From Diplodia intermedia (taxonomy: Eukaryota > Ascomycota > Dothideomycetes > Botryosphaeriales > Botryosphaeriaceae), in the NCBI GenBank assembly GCA_021495925.1, contig JAKEKT010000050.1:62001-126000 (forward strand): 64,000 bases of DNA, in the 5' to 3' direction. The notes beneath the pieces are model-generated. The model was not told the origin of the DNA and did not search any database. It was given only the letters and a program-made list of their open reading frames with translations. Shown here piece after piece: positions 34,309 to 45,983 of this stretch; position 1 is the first letter of the stretch; every line of letters begins with the position of its first letter. Both the position numbers and the translations under genes were made by a program.

Positions 34309-36170
34309 AGGTGCTACTTACTGCTGACATCTTCACTCTTCTACCGTTCTTATCCCAATATATCCATGCACGACCGAAGCTCACTCCACTCCTGCTGCGG
34401 CATCCCAGCGGGTATTGAACAGAGGGTTCTTTCCAAAGCAAGTAGTAGTTAGGATTTGCATGCGGCTGCTCGGCAAAAAGTTGGCGCACCGCACGGGCAA
34501 AAAACAAAACGTACAACAGCCGGGATTCCCCAATGGTCACCCACTTGAGTACTAATCGGCCGGTTCGCAGCTTGAGTACGGCTGAGCGGACGGGAAGCCC
34601 TATGATCTGCGACCTATGGTCGTACGTGGAAGAGACTGTGGGTGGTATAGGTTATAACTGCAAGTTCCCAAGCTGCGGACTGGCTGTCGACTGCCATGCT
34701 GACAGGCGCTTCCACTTCAACGGTAAGTGAGAAAATGCAAGCGGACGAGCACTGAGGCTGTAACATCTTTATATTCACACCCAATTTCTTCGATGCGTGG
34801 AATATCTAAAGTTGCCGCTCCACTTTCGCTGTCAATGCCGCTCCGTCGGCTTCAAAAGATGACACCGCGTGTGCACATCCAGGATGAAGAGGTAACTTAA
34901 ATACGAGGCTATGCGTAACTTTGTTGACATCAAGGCATTTCCACAGAATGAGTATGCACCGAGATTGTTATTCGTCATTCTATCTGCAGTGTCCTATTCC
35001 AGTCCACATCTCCTGCAATGTTCGTCTTCTCACTTGCCAACATAGACCTCAAAACGCATGGGCACCAGCAGCATTAGCTCGGGCGCCGGTCTCGTTTGCC
35101 TGAGCATTGGCTGCATGTGCATGGGCACCGCCTGAACCAGTCGGTTGCGTGGCGACCGAGTCCGAGTCCTGAGGCTGCTTCACCGTCAGCTTGAATCACT
35201 CGCCAACGCAACAACTTTGGCTACACACCGCCTCCTGCTGCTGGGATTGGACTTCATCCGAGCTTTTCTGGTGCCATATCGTTTCCCTCTGGATGACCGT
35301 GTCCTCGTCGGAGTGTTTTGCCGATGTGGCGACCTGGTCGTTTCCCATGGCGAGTAGATGATGAGGAACGTCGAGAGCTGTAAAGGCTGATGAGGCCGGG
35401 GGCAACTGAGCTCGATACTCAAGGCCTTTTAAACAGCAGGCTGGACCAGGACCCTGCTTCGGCAAGGCTGGGTTGACGTGGGCCAAGGGCATTTCTCCCG
35501 CGAGGCTGAATTGACATGGCTCATCCAGCTGGCGTTACTGGATAGGCAGCAGCCAGACAGCGCATGCGACGTGTCATGAAGACCGTATGAAATGGGGCGA
35601 TGTGCTGCCTGTCGGGCAAGGCTGGGGGTGAAGCGCTGGCAGATTGGTTCGGTTGGTCGGCTTACCCTCCACGGCCGCAGCCACCTACTGATTCCAAACA
35701 ATCCTTCAGCAGCCTTGCGGAGAAAAGCTTGTCCAAGCTGCTCAAAAAGAGGATCCTTACGTCACGAGCCGTGTCTCAATGTAGTATTCAGTGCAGCTCC
35801 AAAAACAAGTCAGCCCAAACTACACCGAGAGCTCGACCTTCGAGCCTCACCAATACAGCCTCTTGAGATGCCACATTCTTGCTCGACGATTCCCATTGGC
35901 TTCGCTAAGTAATTTTTTCAACTTATGGTTCCCTCAACCGTTAAAAAGCATGTACAAATAGGTATAAGCGTCTAAGTTATTCACCATCGCGGTTTTAAGA
36001 AGTGTGTGAATGCTAAGACTTCCGATACATCGTGTAGTACTACACCACTTCTATGAATTTCTACGTCTGTATTAATATTTCTCGCGGGAGCGGTCAAGAT
36101 ACCCTACATTCTACGATCTATGGTCGTACGCGGCATTCCAGATTGTTTGTAGGATGTATGGACAGATAAA

Positions 36171-36260
36171 ACCCGACCAAACCTGACCAGACCTGACCAA
36201 ACCTGACTGAACGTGACTGGACCTAACCAGACCGGACCTGCCCTAACCGGACCGGACCGA
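36171..36260. repeat. degenerate 10-bp tandem repeat, nine units
   Basis: Nine consecutive 10-base units keep exact register, with consensus close to ACCTGACCAG; the last three drift toward ACCGGACC. No open frame runs through it. It sits within the AT-rich part of the gene-poor stretch. Confidence 0.8.
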
Positions 36261-36334
36261 ATCTAAAGCTTCGTAAAGCGCTATTCTACTTTACCTGAAC
36301 ATCAATATTACTCATAGCGAGGGTTCTTAAGTAG

Positions 36335-36377
36335 AACGAAAGCGTAGTTCGCTAAGCTATACGCTTACGCTTTCGTT
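36335..36377. repeat. 12-bp inverted repeat (hairpin)
   Basis: AACGAAAGCGTA (36335-36346) and its exact reverse complement (36366-36377) enclose a 19-base loop. It may be a stem-loop or part of an old terminal repeat. Confidence 0.6.
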
Positions 36378-37256
36378 TTCGATAGCTACTAGTCTACACG
36401 ACTTCTATTATTCTATTCATCTTCATCGCCTCTACCGAGTATCTAGCCCGTTGTAATAGTAAGATAGCCGCGTTTTCACGCCATCTCCTCCGCCTTCCCG
36501 TTCTTTACGTGGCCTTCGCGGTGTACTGAATGAACCCCGAAAAAATCCATCTCTTCGAACCAGAAAAAAACGTGTTGAATTAAGATGCCATTCGCCACCG
36601 AGCCGCCATGCATCGACTTGCGGGGGGAGGGGGCTCGAATGTTCGAACACCTGCGATTGTAGATGATGACGACCGAACGCCACACCTTCACATCTCATTC
36701 GGCATTATCAAGTGGGGTCCCCGGTACACTATTGCCGGCCCAGTCATTGACACACTTCTCTACGAGTTACATGTAGCTTGGACCGCAGATTGCCTTGCCA
36801 CGCTGGGCGTGATGTAAAAGCTACACGACCTGACGTTGATCGATACCACAGTCGACATGGGCAAGAGTGAACTCATATTGCCACGCACGTGACCTGCGAA
36901 ACCGCAACATCATGCATTTCGACACATGGAATGAATTCATCAATGTCTTCAATTTTTTTTTTCGCAGCAGCGAGATCTATGTCTAATCTGCCAAGAAGAA
37001 GCTGCTGTTTGCGCGTCGCGATAGCAGTAGTGGGAAATCATAAGCCATGACTCTAATCCACCATAATCAAAAGGAGAAAAAAGACGCCGAACCCAACCCC
37101 AGCCTAGCATCACGCATGCCATCTTGATGACGTGCTTAGCCGGCATCTAGACAAACCATCACCATTATGCTTTTTTGATCGTCCACGTCAGGGAATCGCT
37201 GAAAAAACACAGGAAGAAAAAGCACGAAAGACTCGCAGAATCCTTCACGCACGAAT

Positions 37257-40200
37257 CTACTCGTCCTCGTCCGAGAAGACCTCCTCACCACGCTTGCGGC
37301 GGGCCATCCTACATAACATGTTAGCATCTTGTCCATGGACGAAAACAATAAAGGGTCAACGTACCTGTCCTTCTTCTTCTTGCGGAGCTCCGAAGAGGAA
37401 AGCTTGACCTTCTTCTTGGTGCCCTCGATCTTGTTACCCATGGCATCGAACTTGTCCTCCTCATCGACCTTCTCGCTCAGACGGGGACCGGCACCCTGGC
37501 CAGCGACCCAGTTGTGGCCCGAAGGAGTCATCTTGCCGTCCATGACAGCCCAGACTTCCTCAGTGAGATCCTTGGTGAACTCAGCAGAGTGAGTAATGAT
37601 GATAACACCACCCTCGAAAGCCTTGATGGCCTTGGACAGAGCACCGAGAGAGTCACGGTCAAGGTAGTTGGTAGGCTCGTCAAGGACGATCAAGTGGGGA
37701 CGCTGCCACGAGCAAGCGGCAAGGACGACCTTGACACGCTGGCCACCAGACAGACCACGCATACGAGAGTGAGAGACGAGCTCAGCGTCGATACCGAAGT
37801 TGGCGCAGTGAGCCTCAATCTCCTTACGGACCAGAGGACGGAACTGACCGCTGGCGAGAGCCTCCTTCTGATCGACCTCGGCGACCATCTTGGCGTGGGA
37901 AGCAATGATCTCGTTACGGGGGATCCAGGCGTTGTCAGCAGTCATCATGGGGGTCCAGCGCTCGTTCTTCATGCCGACGTTCTCGCCGAGCGCGAACGAG
38001 CACTCGTACTCGTAGCTGTTCTTGAACTTTCTACGGGCGTGGATGCCGATGACCTTGCGCTGAGTACCCTCGATCTTGAAGATCTTGTCCATGGCCTTCT
38101 CGTCATCATCGGTGATCTGCTTGTTCGCACGGTCCATGGTCTCACGGTCCTCACCAGTCTGGAAACGCCACTGGATGTACTCCGAGGGGGTGCTGTCCAA
38201 GTGGTGGTCGATGTGGGCGAAAGCGTGCTGCTTGATGTAGGCGATACGGATGTTCTCGTGGTGGTAGACATCACCCGAGGTGGGGATGAGCTCACCAGTC
38301 AGGACGTTGACGAGAGTAGACTTGCCAGCACCGTTGGGACCAATGACAGCAATACGGGAGCCGAGAGAGCACTGGAAGGTGATGTCGGAGATCTGGGGCT
38401 TGGAGGTACCGGGGTACTGGAAGGTCATGTTGCTGACACGAACAATGGCCTTGGCCTTGGTCTTGACACCCTCAAGGAAACCGGGCTCGGGGAACTTGAA
38501 CTCCAGCTCCGAGGCACCGAGCTCGTAGTAGGACTTGGCAGAAGGAACCTTCTTGACGAACTCGGAAATGTTACCACGGTAACGCTTGAGCTTGAAGCGC
38601 TCGTAGTGGATGACGTGCTGGATGGTGTTGTCCAAGAACTTGGAGTCGTGAGAGATGATGATGGAGGTGCAAGGGGAGGTGATGAGGTAGTTCTCGAGCC
38701 AAGCAACGTTCTTGACGTCCATGTGGTTGGTGGGCTCGTCAAGCAGAAGAATATCGGGCTCTTCGAAGACGGCACGGGCAAGAGCCAGCTTCATCTTCCA
38801 ACCACCAGAAAGCGAGGTGATGGGGGCGCCAAGCTGCTCACGGACGAAGCCGAACTCCTCGAGGGTGTTCTCGACCTCGGTCTGGGTCTTGGTGACACCA
38901 GCGGACTCGAGCTTCTTCATGGTCCAGTTGATGACGGTCTGCTCAGTGTCGGCGGAGTCGAGGTCGTGCTCGACGTAGACGGTCTTGACCTCGGACTGCT
39001 TGGGGAAACCCTCGAGCTGCTCGTTGTTGATGGCACGCATCAGGGTGGTCTTGCCGGAACCGTTGGGGCCGAGCAGACCGTAACGCTGACCACGCTTCAG
39101 ACGAAGGTGGGTCTGGTTGAGCAGGATCTTGGCACCGTAGGCCAGGGAGAAGGTGCAGTTGCAAAGATCCTCACCCTCCTCCTCGTCAGAGGGAACCTCC
39201 TCAGCCTCGACGAAGCCAGGCAGAGTCTTCTTGCGAAGGCTGTCAGCGGCGTCCTTGGCCTTCTCCTCGCCAAGGATGGCGGTGAAGTAGGGAGCAGCGT
39301 TGGCAGCCCAGACGGTAGACTCGGTCTCCTTCTCGTCGATGAGCTGACCGGCAATGGCCGAGATGTACTCGTAGATGGGCTCGAACTTGGCGTTGTTGGC
39401 CTTATCGCCGAGGACAGTCTTGAGGACGGGAAGGATGGTGGCGACGTCACCAGAGCGGGAGCGCTCAGGGAGCTTGTCGTCGACAATGTGACCAACACGG
39501 GCCAGAGTGTCGATGGCCTGCTTGGTCTTCTCACGAGCCTCGGGGTCGGCGAGGGTCTCGTAGTTCTTCTTGAGCGCGGGGTACAGGCGGGGCAAGAAAG
39601 AGGCAACGATGTTGGGGTCCTCGACCAGCTTGCACATGTTGTCGATGATGACGGCCGACTTACGCTTGATGGCAGTCTCACGCTCAACAAGACCACGCTC
39701 GAGCAGGGGAACCATGATGGCGAGGGTAGGCTCGTGGACGTCAGAGACGAAAGTGGTGGCACCGAGCAAGTGGACGGTCTCGGGGACGTTCTCAGGCTTG
39801 GCAACACACTTGATCAACTCGGGAATGAAACGCTCGATATCCTTGTTGGAGATGAGCTCGCAGAGCTTCTCCATGGTGGCGTAGGCAGCCTTCTTGACCT
39901 CGGCCTTGGTGTCCCACATGGCCTCGGAGACGACGGGGAGGAGGTCGGGGACACGGTAGCCCATCTGAGCGCGAGACCTCTCGGCGAGGAGCTCAATGCA
40001 CGCCAGGTCGGTCATCTTTTCGGGCCACTTCTGGGCGGTGTGGAGGGAGTCGATGATGGCGGGGATGACGGCCTTGACGGCGTTGGCGTTGGTGGCCTGG
40101 ACGATGGCCTGGGCAGCAGCCTGGGCAGCGTTCTTGACCGGGACCATCTTGTCACCAATGGCGGTAAGGGTGGCGGGCAGAAGGGCGACAAGGTAGGGCT

Positions 40201-40608
40201 CGACGGCCGGGGAGACGGTCGAGTGCGAGGCGATGGCCTTGATGGCATCGAGGGCGCGTTCCCTGGCGAGGGCATCCTTCTTGTTGCCGAGCTGCTTCTT
40301 CAGCAGAGCGACGGCCCTGGAGCGAGCCTGTCAGCAGCTGCAGGAGGGGCCGGTGCGACCGGGCGGCGACGACAGCATTGCTGCAGGCCGGCGGAGGCGA
40401 GGACGGGGCGGGAGACTTACTGGGTGGGGGCATCGCCCTCCTCGATGTCGCCGTTGATGAAGGTGGCGAGGTCCTGCGAGGTGGAGAGGATCTCATCCTG
40501 CTCCTTGGAGACGGAGAGCTTTTGGAGAAGCTCCTCCAGGACCTTGACGCTCTTCGCGTTCTCGGACTTGACCTGCCCGGCGGTGGGGTGTGCAGCGGCG
40601 GGAGCCAT
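37257..40608 (-). CDS. YEF3: translation elongation factor 3 (ABC-F ATPase)
   Basis: Exons (minus) 40421-40608, 37365-40316 and 37257-37308 give 1063 residues. EF-3 is the fungal ribosome-bound ATPase that helps release tRNA from the E site. HEAT repeats fill about residues 70-330. ABC domain 1 has GPNGSGKTTLMRAI, LSGGWKMKLALARA and LLLDEPTNHMD. ABC domain 2 has GPNGAGKSTLVNVL, LSGGQRVKVVLAAC and LDEPTNYLDRD, with the chromodomain-like insert that is special to EF-3 (ARRKFKNSYEYECSFALGEN) between its Walker A and signature. The C-terminus is basic and ends EEVFSDEDE from a separate 52-nt exon. Strong codon bias indicates high expression. Animals lack this protein. Confidence 0.97.
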
Positions 40609-43339
40609 TTTGACAGGAGGAATGCGAAGGTTGGAGAGAGAGAGGGTCGGGGGCGTCGCCGGCTTTAATATTAAGGCCTGGTGGGGCCCGTGAAAAAGTC
40701 GAAATCTAGCGGTCGGGTATCGAGTGGCGACGCGACAGTGCGATCGAGACGCAAGCCACGGAGTCTGCAAACTGCGGCGCGCAGCTGGAGACCCTTCTAT
40801 GAAGCAAAAAGAGAAAAGGTGGGATTGAGAGAGGGGAGAGCGTTGCGGAGGAGAGGGCGAGCCAGAGGGGGCGACGCTTTTTGTACTATCAGCACAAAAA
40901 ATCCTTTCCTGTGCATGTAAGCGTTGCAGGGATTGCGCCGCGCACGGCCCCAGCAGCGCAGCCGCCGACCGACTCTCAACGCCGCCGTCGCAATTCGCTG
41001 CAACCCCATCGCCCGTGGCCCTCGCCGCCCGACCGCCGTGCCGATTGCGATGCCACTTTTGCCGCGACGACAGCTGTGACAGCCTGCAGCCAGGCGCCCC
41101 AGCACCCAGCGCCCCGCGCCCAGCGCCCAGCACCCAGCATCCCGCCTCGGCCGTCGCTCGCTCGCCGCACGCAGCTTGCCCGGCGGCCCGCCAGCTGGTG
41201 CGCCCCCGCCTGGCTGACGGCACTCCTGCCGCCCTGGCTGCACAGCTGCGTTTCAGCATGCTATTTTTGCCACGCTATCAAGCATCCAGCGAGTACGTGT
41301 TCTCCTCTGCTGCACCCGCCCGGCACGCGGGGCAACACGGAGCGCCGCACGGCTCTCTGTCTTATCCCTTATCCCCCGCAGCCAGCACAAGCCCGGAGCC
41401 CGCGCACGCCCGGCTGCCCCAGGCCTCGCTCGTCTCGTCTCGTCCGCAAGGGCGTCGGCGCGTATGCCGAGTCACCGCTGCCGGAAAGGACCAGGCGCCG
41501 CCTGCCTACTTGGCTGCGACCGCCCGGCCATGCCTAGTCGGGTCCAGCCAACCGCGTCGCCGCGCTTATCGTCACTTTCACCGACTCTTCCCGGTAGTGG
41601 CAGCTGCACCGAAGCCTTCGAGAACACGTTGGCGACAGCTGCCAGCGCCCTTGCTTTGGCCTCTGCTGCATGCGCCGGCTCGCGCCTTCTTTGGCCTCGC
41701 AGCCGCAACAGTGGTCTTCGCCGTGCAATGTGCTGCTCGGAGCGGTGGCTGCAGCGGTGGCGACGCCTGCCACTCACCTTCCGTTCCTGAAGTTTCTCCA
41801 GCACCCTGCAATGATTTCTGCGGGTCTAGCCACTCGGAGCGGCGATCAGGGTTTGCGGAAAAAAAGTTTGTACCCAGCCCTGCCCGTGCTTCCCAAATCG
41901 CTCGCGCCATCCCGGAAGGGCAGCCCGGCGCCGTGGTTTGTATTCCACGCCGGCGCATTCCTCGCCCGTTCTGGGACTGGCATTTTGCCTGACGAAATCG
42001 TTGTCCGTCGTCGATGGCGCTTTGTCAGCCGCTGCTGCACTGTCTGCCTGTGTCGTGACAACCTCAACCGACGCTTTTCGCCCTTTTATATCGATACCCC
42101 GGATTTTCTCCACATTTTAAGATAAGGCTCTTGGTCGCGTACGCTTGTACTAATGCAGTGGGCGGTGGCGCCGAGAGGTCGCTGCGTGGGAATGCCGCCT
42201 TATGCTGACAGCAGCCAAGCCAACAGCTCACCTCAGCTTCTGCCTTTTTTTCCTGTCTTGATGCAAACACCCTCTTTAATTCAAGAATAACACTCTTGGA
42301 GCGAGAGCCACCGTTGATCTGTGGGCCCGACTCATGCACGGTGTTGCAGATTGTCGAGGTTGATCTTCCCAGACTTCACGGCTTGCGAACTCACAAGCCG
42401 CGTTACGTGGTATCCCTGATGTGCCACAAATCAAGCAGGCGAATCGACGTAGGTTTTTGTCAAGCCAGTCACCCAGCCTCCTGCAGCGAAAGCCTCCCAA
42501 CTAGTGAAGTATCGGAAGCTTGTTTTTAACCTCTCACCTGACCATTTACCTGCCACACTTTCACCCTATGCTCGTCAACAGCCATGACATCCTGATCTTA
42601 ATTTGAAGTAGCTTTCAAACCCATTGTTCAGACCATCGCGGCTTTTCAAGTGCACTTTCTAAGAATCAAAGGTTTCCAGCCTCCAGCTTCACAATTTATG
42701 TATTTCTCTCCCTTGAATTTTTAAGACATCTATCTGATAGCTGAAGCAAAGGTGATTTGCGGTCGCATGTGTCCCTTCATGTACACACATCACAAAATTC
42801 TTCTCGCGCTTGCGAAGAGAAGCTTCACACAGAAAATACTGGGAAAGTACCGCGGACAAGCCTCTCGCAGGGGACATATCTATCTTGTCAAGCAGTCGTC
42901 TTCTACCAAGGGTCCAATGTTTCCACCGAGTCATGAAAGAAGGGGGTTAGGACAAAGACGTGCATTTGGACGGTTCTGGTCGACTGACGAGGGCTGACTT
43001 GAATGTTGATGACACAACCCTTGCTTGAGACAGTCGCATCTTTTGCGGGTCTTCACCGAATCTCAACACTTCAGCGTTTTACAGTACATGAAGGGGCTAT
43101 TGGCATACTTTGTTCATTTCCGGTCGCCACACAAAGAGCACAAAAATCATCACCACCACCAGCCAAGCACAGGAATCCATTTCCGGTACGTCTCATTATC
43201 CCCCAATGGTAACAAAGGATAGCTCCAATACTTCTCTCTCGCAAAGACCGCGATAAACATTCCAAGCTCAAGTCAGACTCGTTCTTCGCTCCCACTCCCC
43301 CTTTGAACGCAACTGGGAATCGACAACAAGACTTACACC
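40609..43339. other. long divergent intergenic region, EF-3 promoter side
   Basis: About 2.7 kb between the divergent EF-3 gene and the Lys/Glu-rich gene. From 40,900 to 41,990 it is GC-rich with long chance open frames (one of 325 codons at 41015-41992, Pro/Ala/Arg-rich and without a recognisable domain). From 42,100 on the base composition is more balanced. No RNA gene was found. Confidence 0.5.
41095..41143. repeat. short CCCAGC-type minisatellite
   Basis: Several imperfect copies of a CCCAGCGC/CCCAGCAC unit follow each other. Non-coding. Confidence 0.6.
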
Positions 43340-44815
43340 ATGGTTCGCGAAACTGCAGCACGCGGTGCCAAAATTAAGGCAGCCGAAAAGGTCACGAAAT
43401 ACTATAAACCTGCAATCCAAAAGAAAACTGCCGCTCCCGAAAAGACAACCGCCACCACGACCACTGCTGCTGCTGCTGCTGCTGCTGCTCCCAAAAACAC
43501 AGCTGCTCCCGCACCCGACACCGCTCCGGCACCCAAAACGGCCGCCAATCCTCCAAAGGCCCGCGCCCGCGCCCGCGCCGCACCAAAACCCACCGCTCCG
43601 AAGGGGGCAGGAGCAGCGAAGAAGAAGACGACGACGACGAAGAAGAAGACCACCACCAAGAAGCAGGAAGAAGATACCGCCGCCCCCTCACGCAAACCCG
43701 CAGACAACAAGACCACCACCACCAAGAAGCAGGGAGAAGCCCCCGCCGCCGCCGCCGCCGCCGCCCCCTCGCGCAACCCCGCAGACCACATCAGCCTCGC
43801 CAACATCCTCCTCGACGCGCCGCTGTCCTCCAACAAAAAGACGACTCCTTCACCTCCTCAGCAACAGCAACAGCACCAGCACCAACATGGTGGCGCGAGG
43901 GAGCGGAGCCCCCACCACGACCACCACCACCACCCCCCCACAACCCCATCCCTCTTCTCCGCCCTCTCGCCCAACCGCACCACGCACGGGCAACTGGCCG
44001 GGTTTGGGAAACGTGCGGGTACAGCGGGTTCGGCGGCGGGTACGGCGGCGGGTGCGGCGGGGAAAGGCAGAGCGGTGGCGGTGGTTGTGGGTAGTGGGGG
44101 CAGTCCGCGGTTTGTTGCTGTGGAAACGGCGGCGGGTGCGGCGGAGACTGCTGCGGAGGAGACGAGGGGGGTTGAGGAGACGATGAAGGCGAAGACGAAG
44201 ATGAAGACGGTGGATGCGGAGAGTACGGGGTTTGCGACGAAGGTGGCGGTGAAGTCGGTGGGTGGGGGAAGGGCGCGGGGGAGGGCGATGGAGAGGGCGA
44301 AGGCGGAGAGGAAGGGGAAGGGGAAGAAGGGGGAGGGGGAGGGGGAGGGGAATGTGAAGGGGAAGAAGAAGAAGAAAGGGGAAGTGGAGGAGGAGGACGC
44401 TGGACGGAAGGAGGAGGACGCGAGGAAGAAGAAGAAGAAGAAGAAGAAGGAAGAAGATGCGAAAGCAAAGAAGGAGGCGGCGGAGAGGAAGAAAGAGGAA
44501 GAGGCGAGGAGGGAGGAGGAGGCGGCGGAGAGGGAGGACGAGGAGGGGGGGAAGGACGAGGAAACGCAGAGGGAGGAGGAGGAGAGGGGGGAGGACGAGG
44601 AAGCGCAGAGGGAGGAGGAGGCGAAAGCGAAGAGGGAGGAGGCGGCGAGAAGGAAGAAGAAATACGAGGAGGCGACGGCAAAGGCAAGAGAGTTGAAGCG
44701 GAAGAGAGAAGCGGACGCTGCTGAGAAGGCGATCAAAAAGAGGGGAAAGGTTTCTCAGTTGGAGACGGGGCTGAGGAGGAGTGCGAGGGATAGGAAGCCG
44801 AAGAAGAAGTGGTAG
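43340..44815 (+). CDS. Lys/Glu-rich disordered protein, 491 aa
   Basis: One open frame from a good Kozak start (CACCATGG) to a stop, 491 residues. The first 30 residues (MVRETAARGAKIKAAEKVTK, then YYKPAI) are the least repetitive. An Ala/Pro/Thr/Lys region follows, then short less-biased patches (DHISLANILLDAPLSS at about 150 and SLFSALSPNRTTHGQLAGFG at about 205), then a long Lys/Glu/Arg-rich, probably helical part (about 330-465). It ends GLRRSARDRKPKKKW, a basic tail like that of chromatin proteins. I recognise no family. The reverse strand is also open for long stretches, so chance remains possible; the Kozak start and basic tail favour a real nuclear protein. Confidence 0.5.
   Translation: MVRETAARGAKIKAAEKVTKYYKPAIQKKTAAPEKTTATTTTAAAAAAAAPKNTAAPAPDTAPAPKTAANPPKARARARAAPKPTAPKGAGAAKKKTTTTKKKTTTKKQEEDTAAPSRKPADNKTTTTKKQGEAPAAAAAAAPSRNPADHISLANILLDAPLSSNKKTTPSPPQQQQQHQHQHGGARERSPHHDHHHHPPTTPSLFSALSPNRTTHGQLAGFGKRAGTAGSAAGTAAGAAGKGRAVAVVVGSGGSPRFVAVETAAGAAETAAEETRGVEETMKAKTKMKTVDAESTGFATKVAVKSVGGGRARGRAMERAKAERKGKGKKGEGEGEGNVKGKKKKKGEVEEEDAGRKEEDARKKKKKKKKEEDAKAKKEAAERKKEEEARREEEAAEREDEEGGKDEETQREEEERGEDEEAQREEEAKAKREEAARRKKKYEEATAKARELKRKREADAAEKAIKKRGKVSQLETGLRRSARDRKPKKKW
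44160..44815 (+). repeat. long polypurine tract within the Lys/Glu-rich gene
   Basis: About 650 bases are almost entirely A and G on the plus strand, built from GAGGAGG, GAAGAAG and AAGAAGA-type units. It codes for the Lys/Glu/Arg part of the protein. Such tracts can form triplex DNA. Confidence 0.75.
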
Positions 44816-45072
44816 TATCAGGGGATTGTAATGAATTGTGTGTTGGTACAGAGAGAAATGGAAGGATTTATTCAGGAAAGTTGGGATGCATCGTCAGACG
44901 TAATGGATATTTGGATAGGCAGATTGGTTATGGAATTCAAGTGCAGAATCTCAAAGAGAGCATGATTCTATTGGATTGGTGGTTTTCCTACTTACCCGAC
45001 CACGCGAAAGTGTCCGGTCTCTGTAGACCTCAGGGATCGCAGTTGATCTGCTTGGATTTATCAAGAGGGCCT

Positions 45073-45774
45073 CTAACTGTTAGCAGCAAGCGGCTTCTTC
45101 GAGTTCTTACGGCGCCGGTTCTTATTTTTGCGGACCCTGGCAGGCTTTTTGTGATCCATTCGCAAAGGGGGAGGCTGACGAGGCAAGGAAACACTGGAAC
45201 GTGGGTTGGGCTTTTGCGGGTTGGGCTTTCTTGGGCTGTGCTTTCTCGGCTTGGACTTTCTCGGGTTGGGCTTGCTCAAAGAGAGAGGCAGGGCAGACAA
45301 TGCAGCACTGGAAAGTGGGCTGGGCTCGTCTCTAAGAACGCAGTGAGGCGGGGGAGACAATGAAGCACTGGAAAGTGGGCTGGGCTCGTCCACTGTAAGA
45401 ACGTAATGAGGCTGGGGAGACAAAGGAGCATCGGAGCGCGGGTTGGGCTCATCGCCAAAGACGTAGCGCGCAACCATCATACCGTCGTACAGCTCATACT
45501 CCGCATCCACAGCGAGCAGCTTGTTCGAGTTGCTCCAGTAAGGGGAGAACGGGATGCCACAGTCAGAATAGCAGCAGCGATAGGGGGGTGCCTGCAGCTG
45601 GCGCAGGTAGATGGCGTCGATGCAGCTAAAGCAGAGGACGTGTCCGCACTCCACCAGGGAGATGGGGATGTTCAGTCCGGGGTAGTCGCAGTACTCCGCA
45701 CGGCATCTCGGGCACTTGGCACCGAGGGATGCCTTTTTGAAGGTACCGATCACGAAGAAGAGTTCTTCGGCCAT
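45073..45774 (-). CDS. RING-like zinc-finger protein with internal repeats
   Basis: A single exon starting at 45774 gives 233 residues. The N-terminus has the pattern C21-x2-C24, C43-x-H45, C48-x2-C51 and C67/68...C72 (CPRCRAEY, SLVECGHVLCFSCIDA, CCYSDC), close to a C3HC4 RING finger, so an E3 ubiquitin-ligase role is possible. Residues about 105-165 hold three related repeats starting DEPNPRSD, DEPSPLSSAS and DEPSPLSSAA. A second repeat region (NPRKSKPRKHSPRKPNPQKP) and a basic end (KKPARVRKNKNRRRKNSKK) follow, perhaps for nuclear or nucleic-acid binding. I do not recognise the full-length protein. Confidence 0.65.
   Translation of the reverse strand: MAEELFFVIGTFKKASLGAKCPRCRAEYCDYPGLNIPISLVECGHVLCFSCIDAIYLRQLQAPPYRCCYSDCGIPFSPYWSNSNKLLAVDAEYELYDGMMVARYVFGDEPNPRSDAPLSPQPHYVLTVDEPSPLSSASLSPPPHCVLRDEPSPLSSAALSALPLSLSKPNPRKSKPRKHSPRKPNPQKPNPRSSVSLPRQPPPLRMDHKKPARVRKNKNRRRKNSKKPLAANS
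45295..45456. repeat. 60/63-bp imperfect tandem repeats in the RING-like gene
   Basis: Unit A 45295-45354 (60 bp), unit B 45355-45417 (63 bp) and a partial unit C from 45418 share AGACAA at the start and a GGGCTGGGCTCGTC-type core. Lengths are multiples of three, so the frame is kept. Confidence 0.75.
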
Positions 45775-45983
45775 TGCCTTGGTGTGGTGGTAGTTGGGTT
45801 GTGATGAGTTTCAGGGTGGGCTGATGGGTGTCTTTTAAAGCATTGCTCGAGATTTAACAATGCACTGGTTTTGACTTTGTCACTGCACAAAGGACGGTAC
45901 ACTTCTCAAAACAAAGATTCTGAGCCGATACAATGGCATTGTATTCGTCCTCCGAGCAACCCACTTCAAGAGTTATGGATGGC

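Larger units (their letters stand above)
33778..37256. other. gene-poor intergenic stretch with repeats
   Basis: About 3.5 kb between two convergent genes (I9 inhibitor and EF-3) with no supported gene. The part from about 35,890 to 36,480 is AT-rich and TpA-rich, unlike its surroundings, which could be a decayed element altered by repeat-induced point mutation. A 10-bp tandem repeat, a small palindrome and a 16-bp duplication are listed separately. Confidence 0.55.

Noticed and set aside
33778..37256. tRNA or other RNA genes in the gene-poor stretch
   Set aside because: I looked for tRNA B-box-like GGTTCGAAT patterns and found none convincing; a covariance search would be needed to exclude them.
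37514..40693. Very long antisense open frame opposite EF-3 (over 1000 codons)
   Set aside because: It mirrors the sense gene exactly and comes from strong codon bias, which avoids codons whose complements are stops. Its translation is repetitive Leu/Val/Asp/Gly with no domain.
41015..41992. 325-codon plus-strand frame in the EF-3 upstream region
   Set aside because: Pro/Ala/Arg/Ser-rich translation typical of GC-rich non-coding DNA, overlapping frames on both strands, no domain.
43791..44736. Long antisense Ser/Pro-rich frames opposite the Lys/Glu-rich gene
   Set aside because: They are the complement of a polypurine repeat and have no distinct features; the plus frame has a better start and a basic tail.
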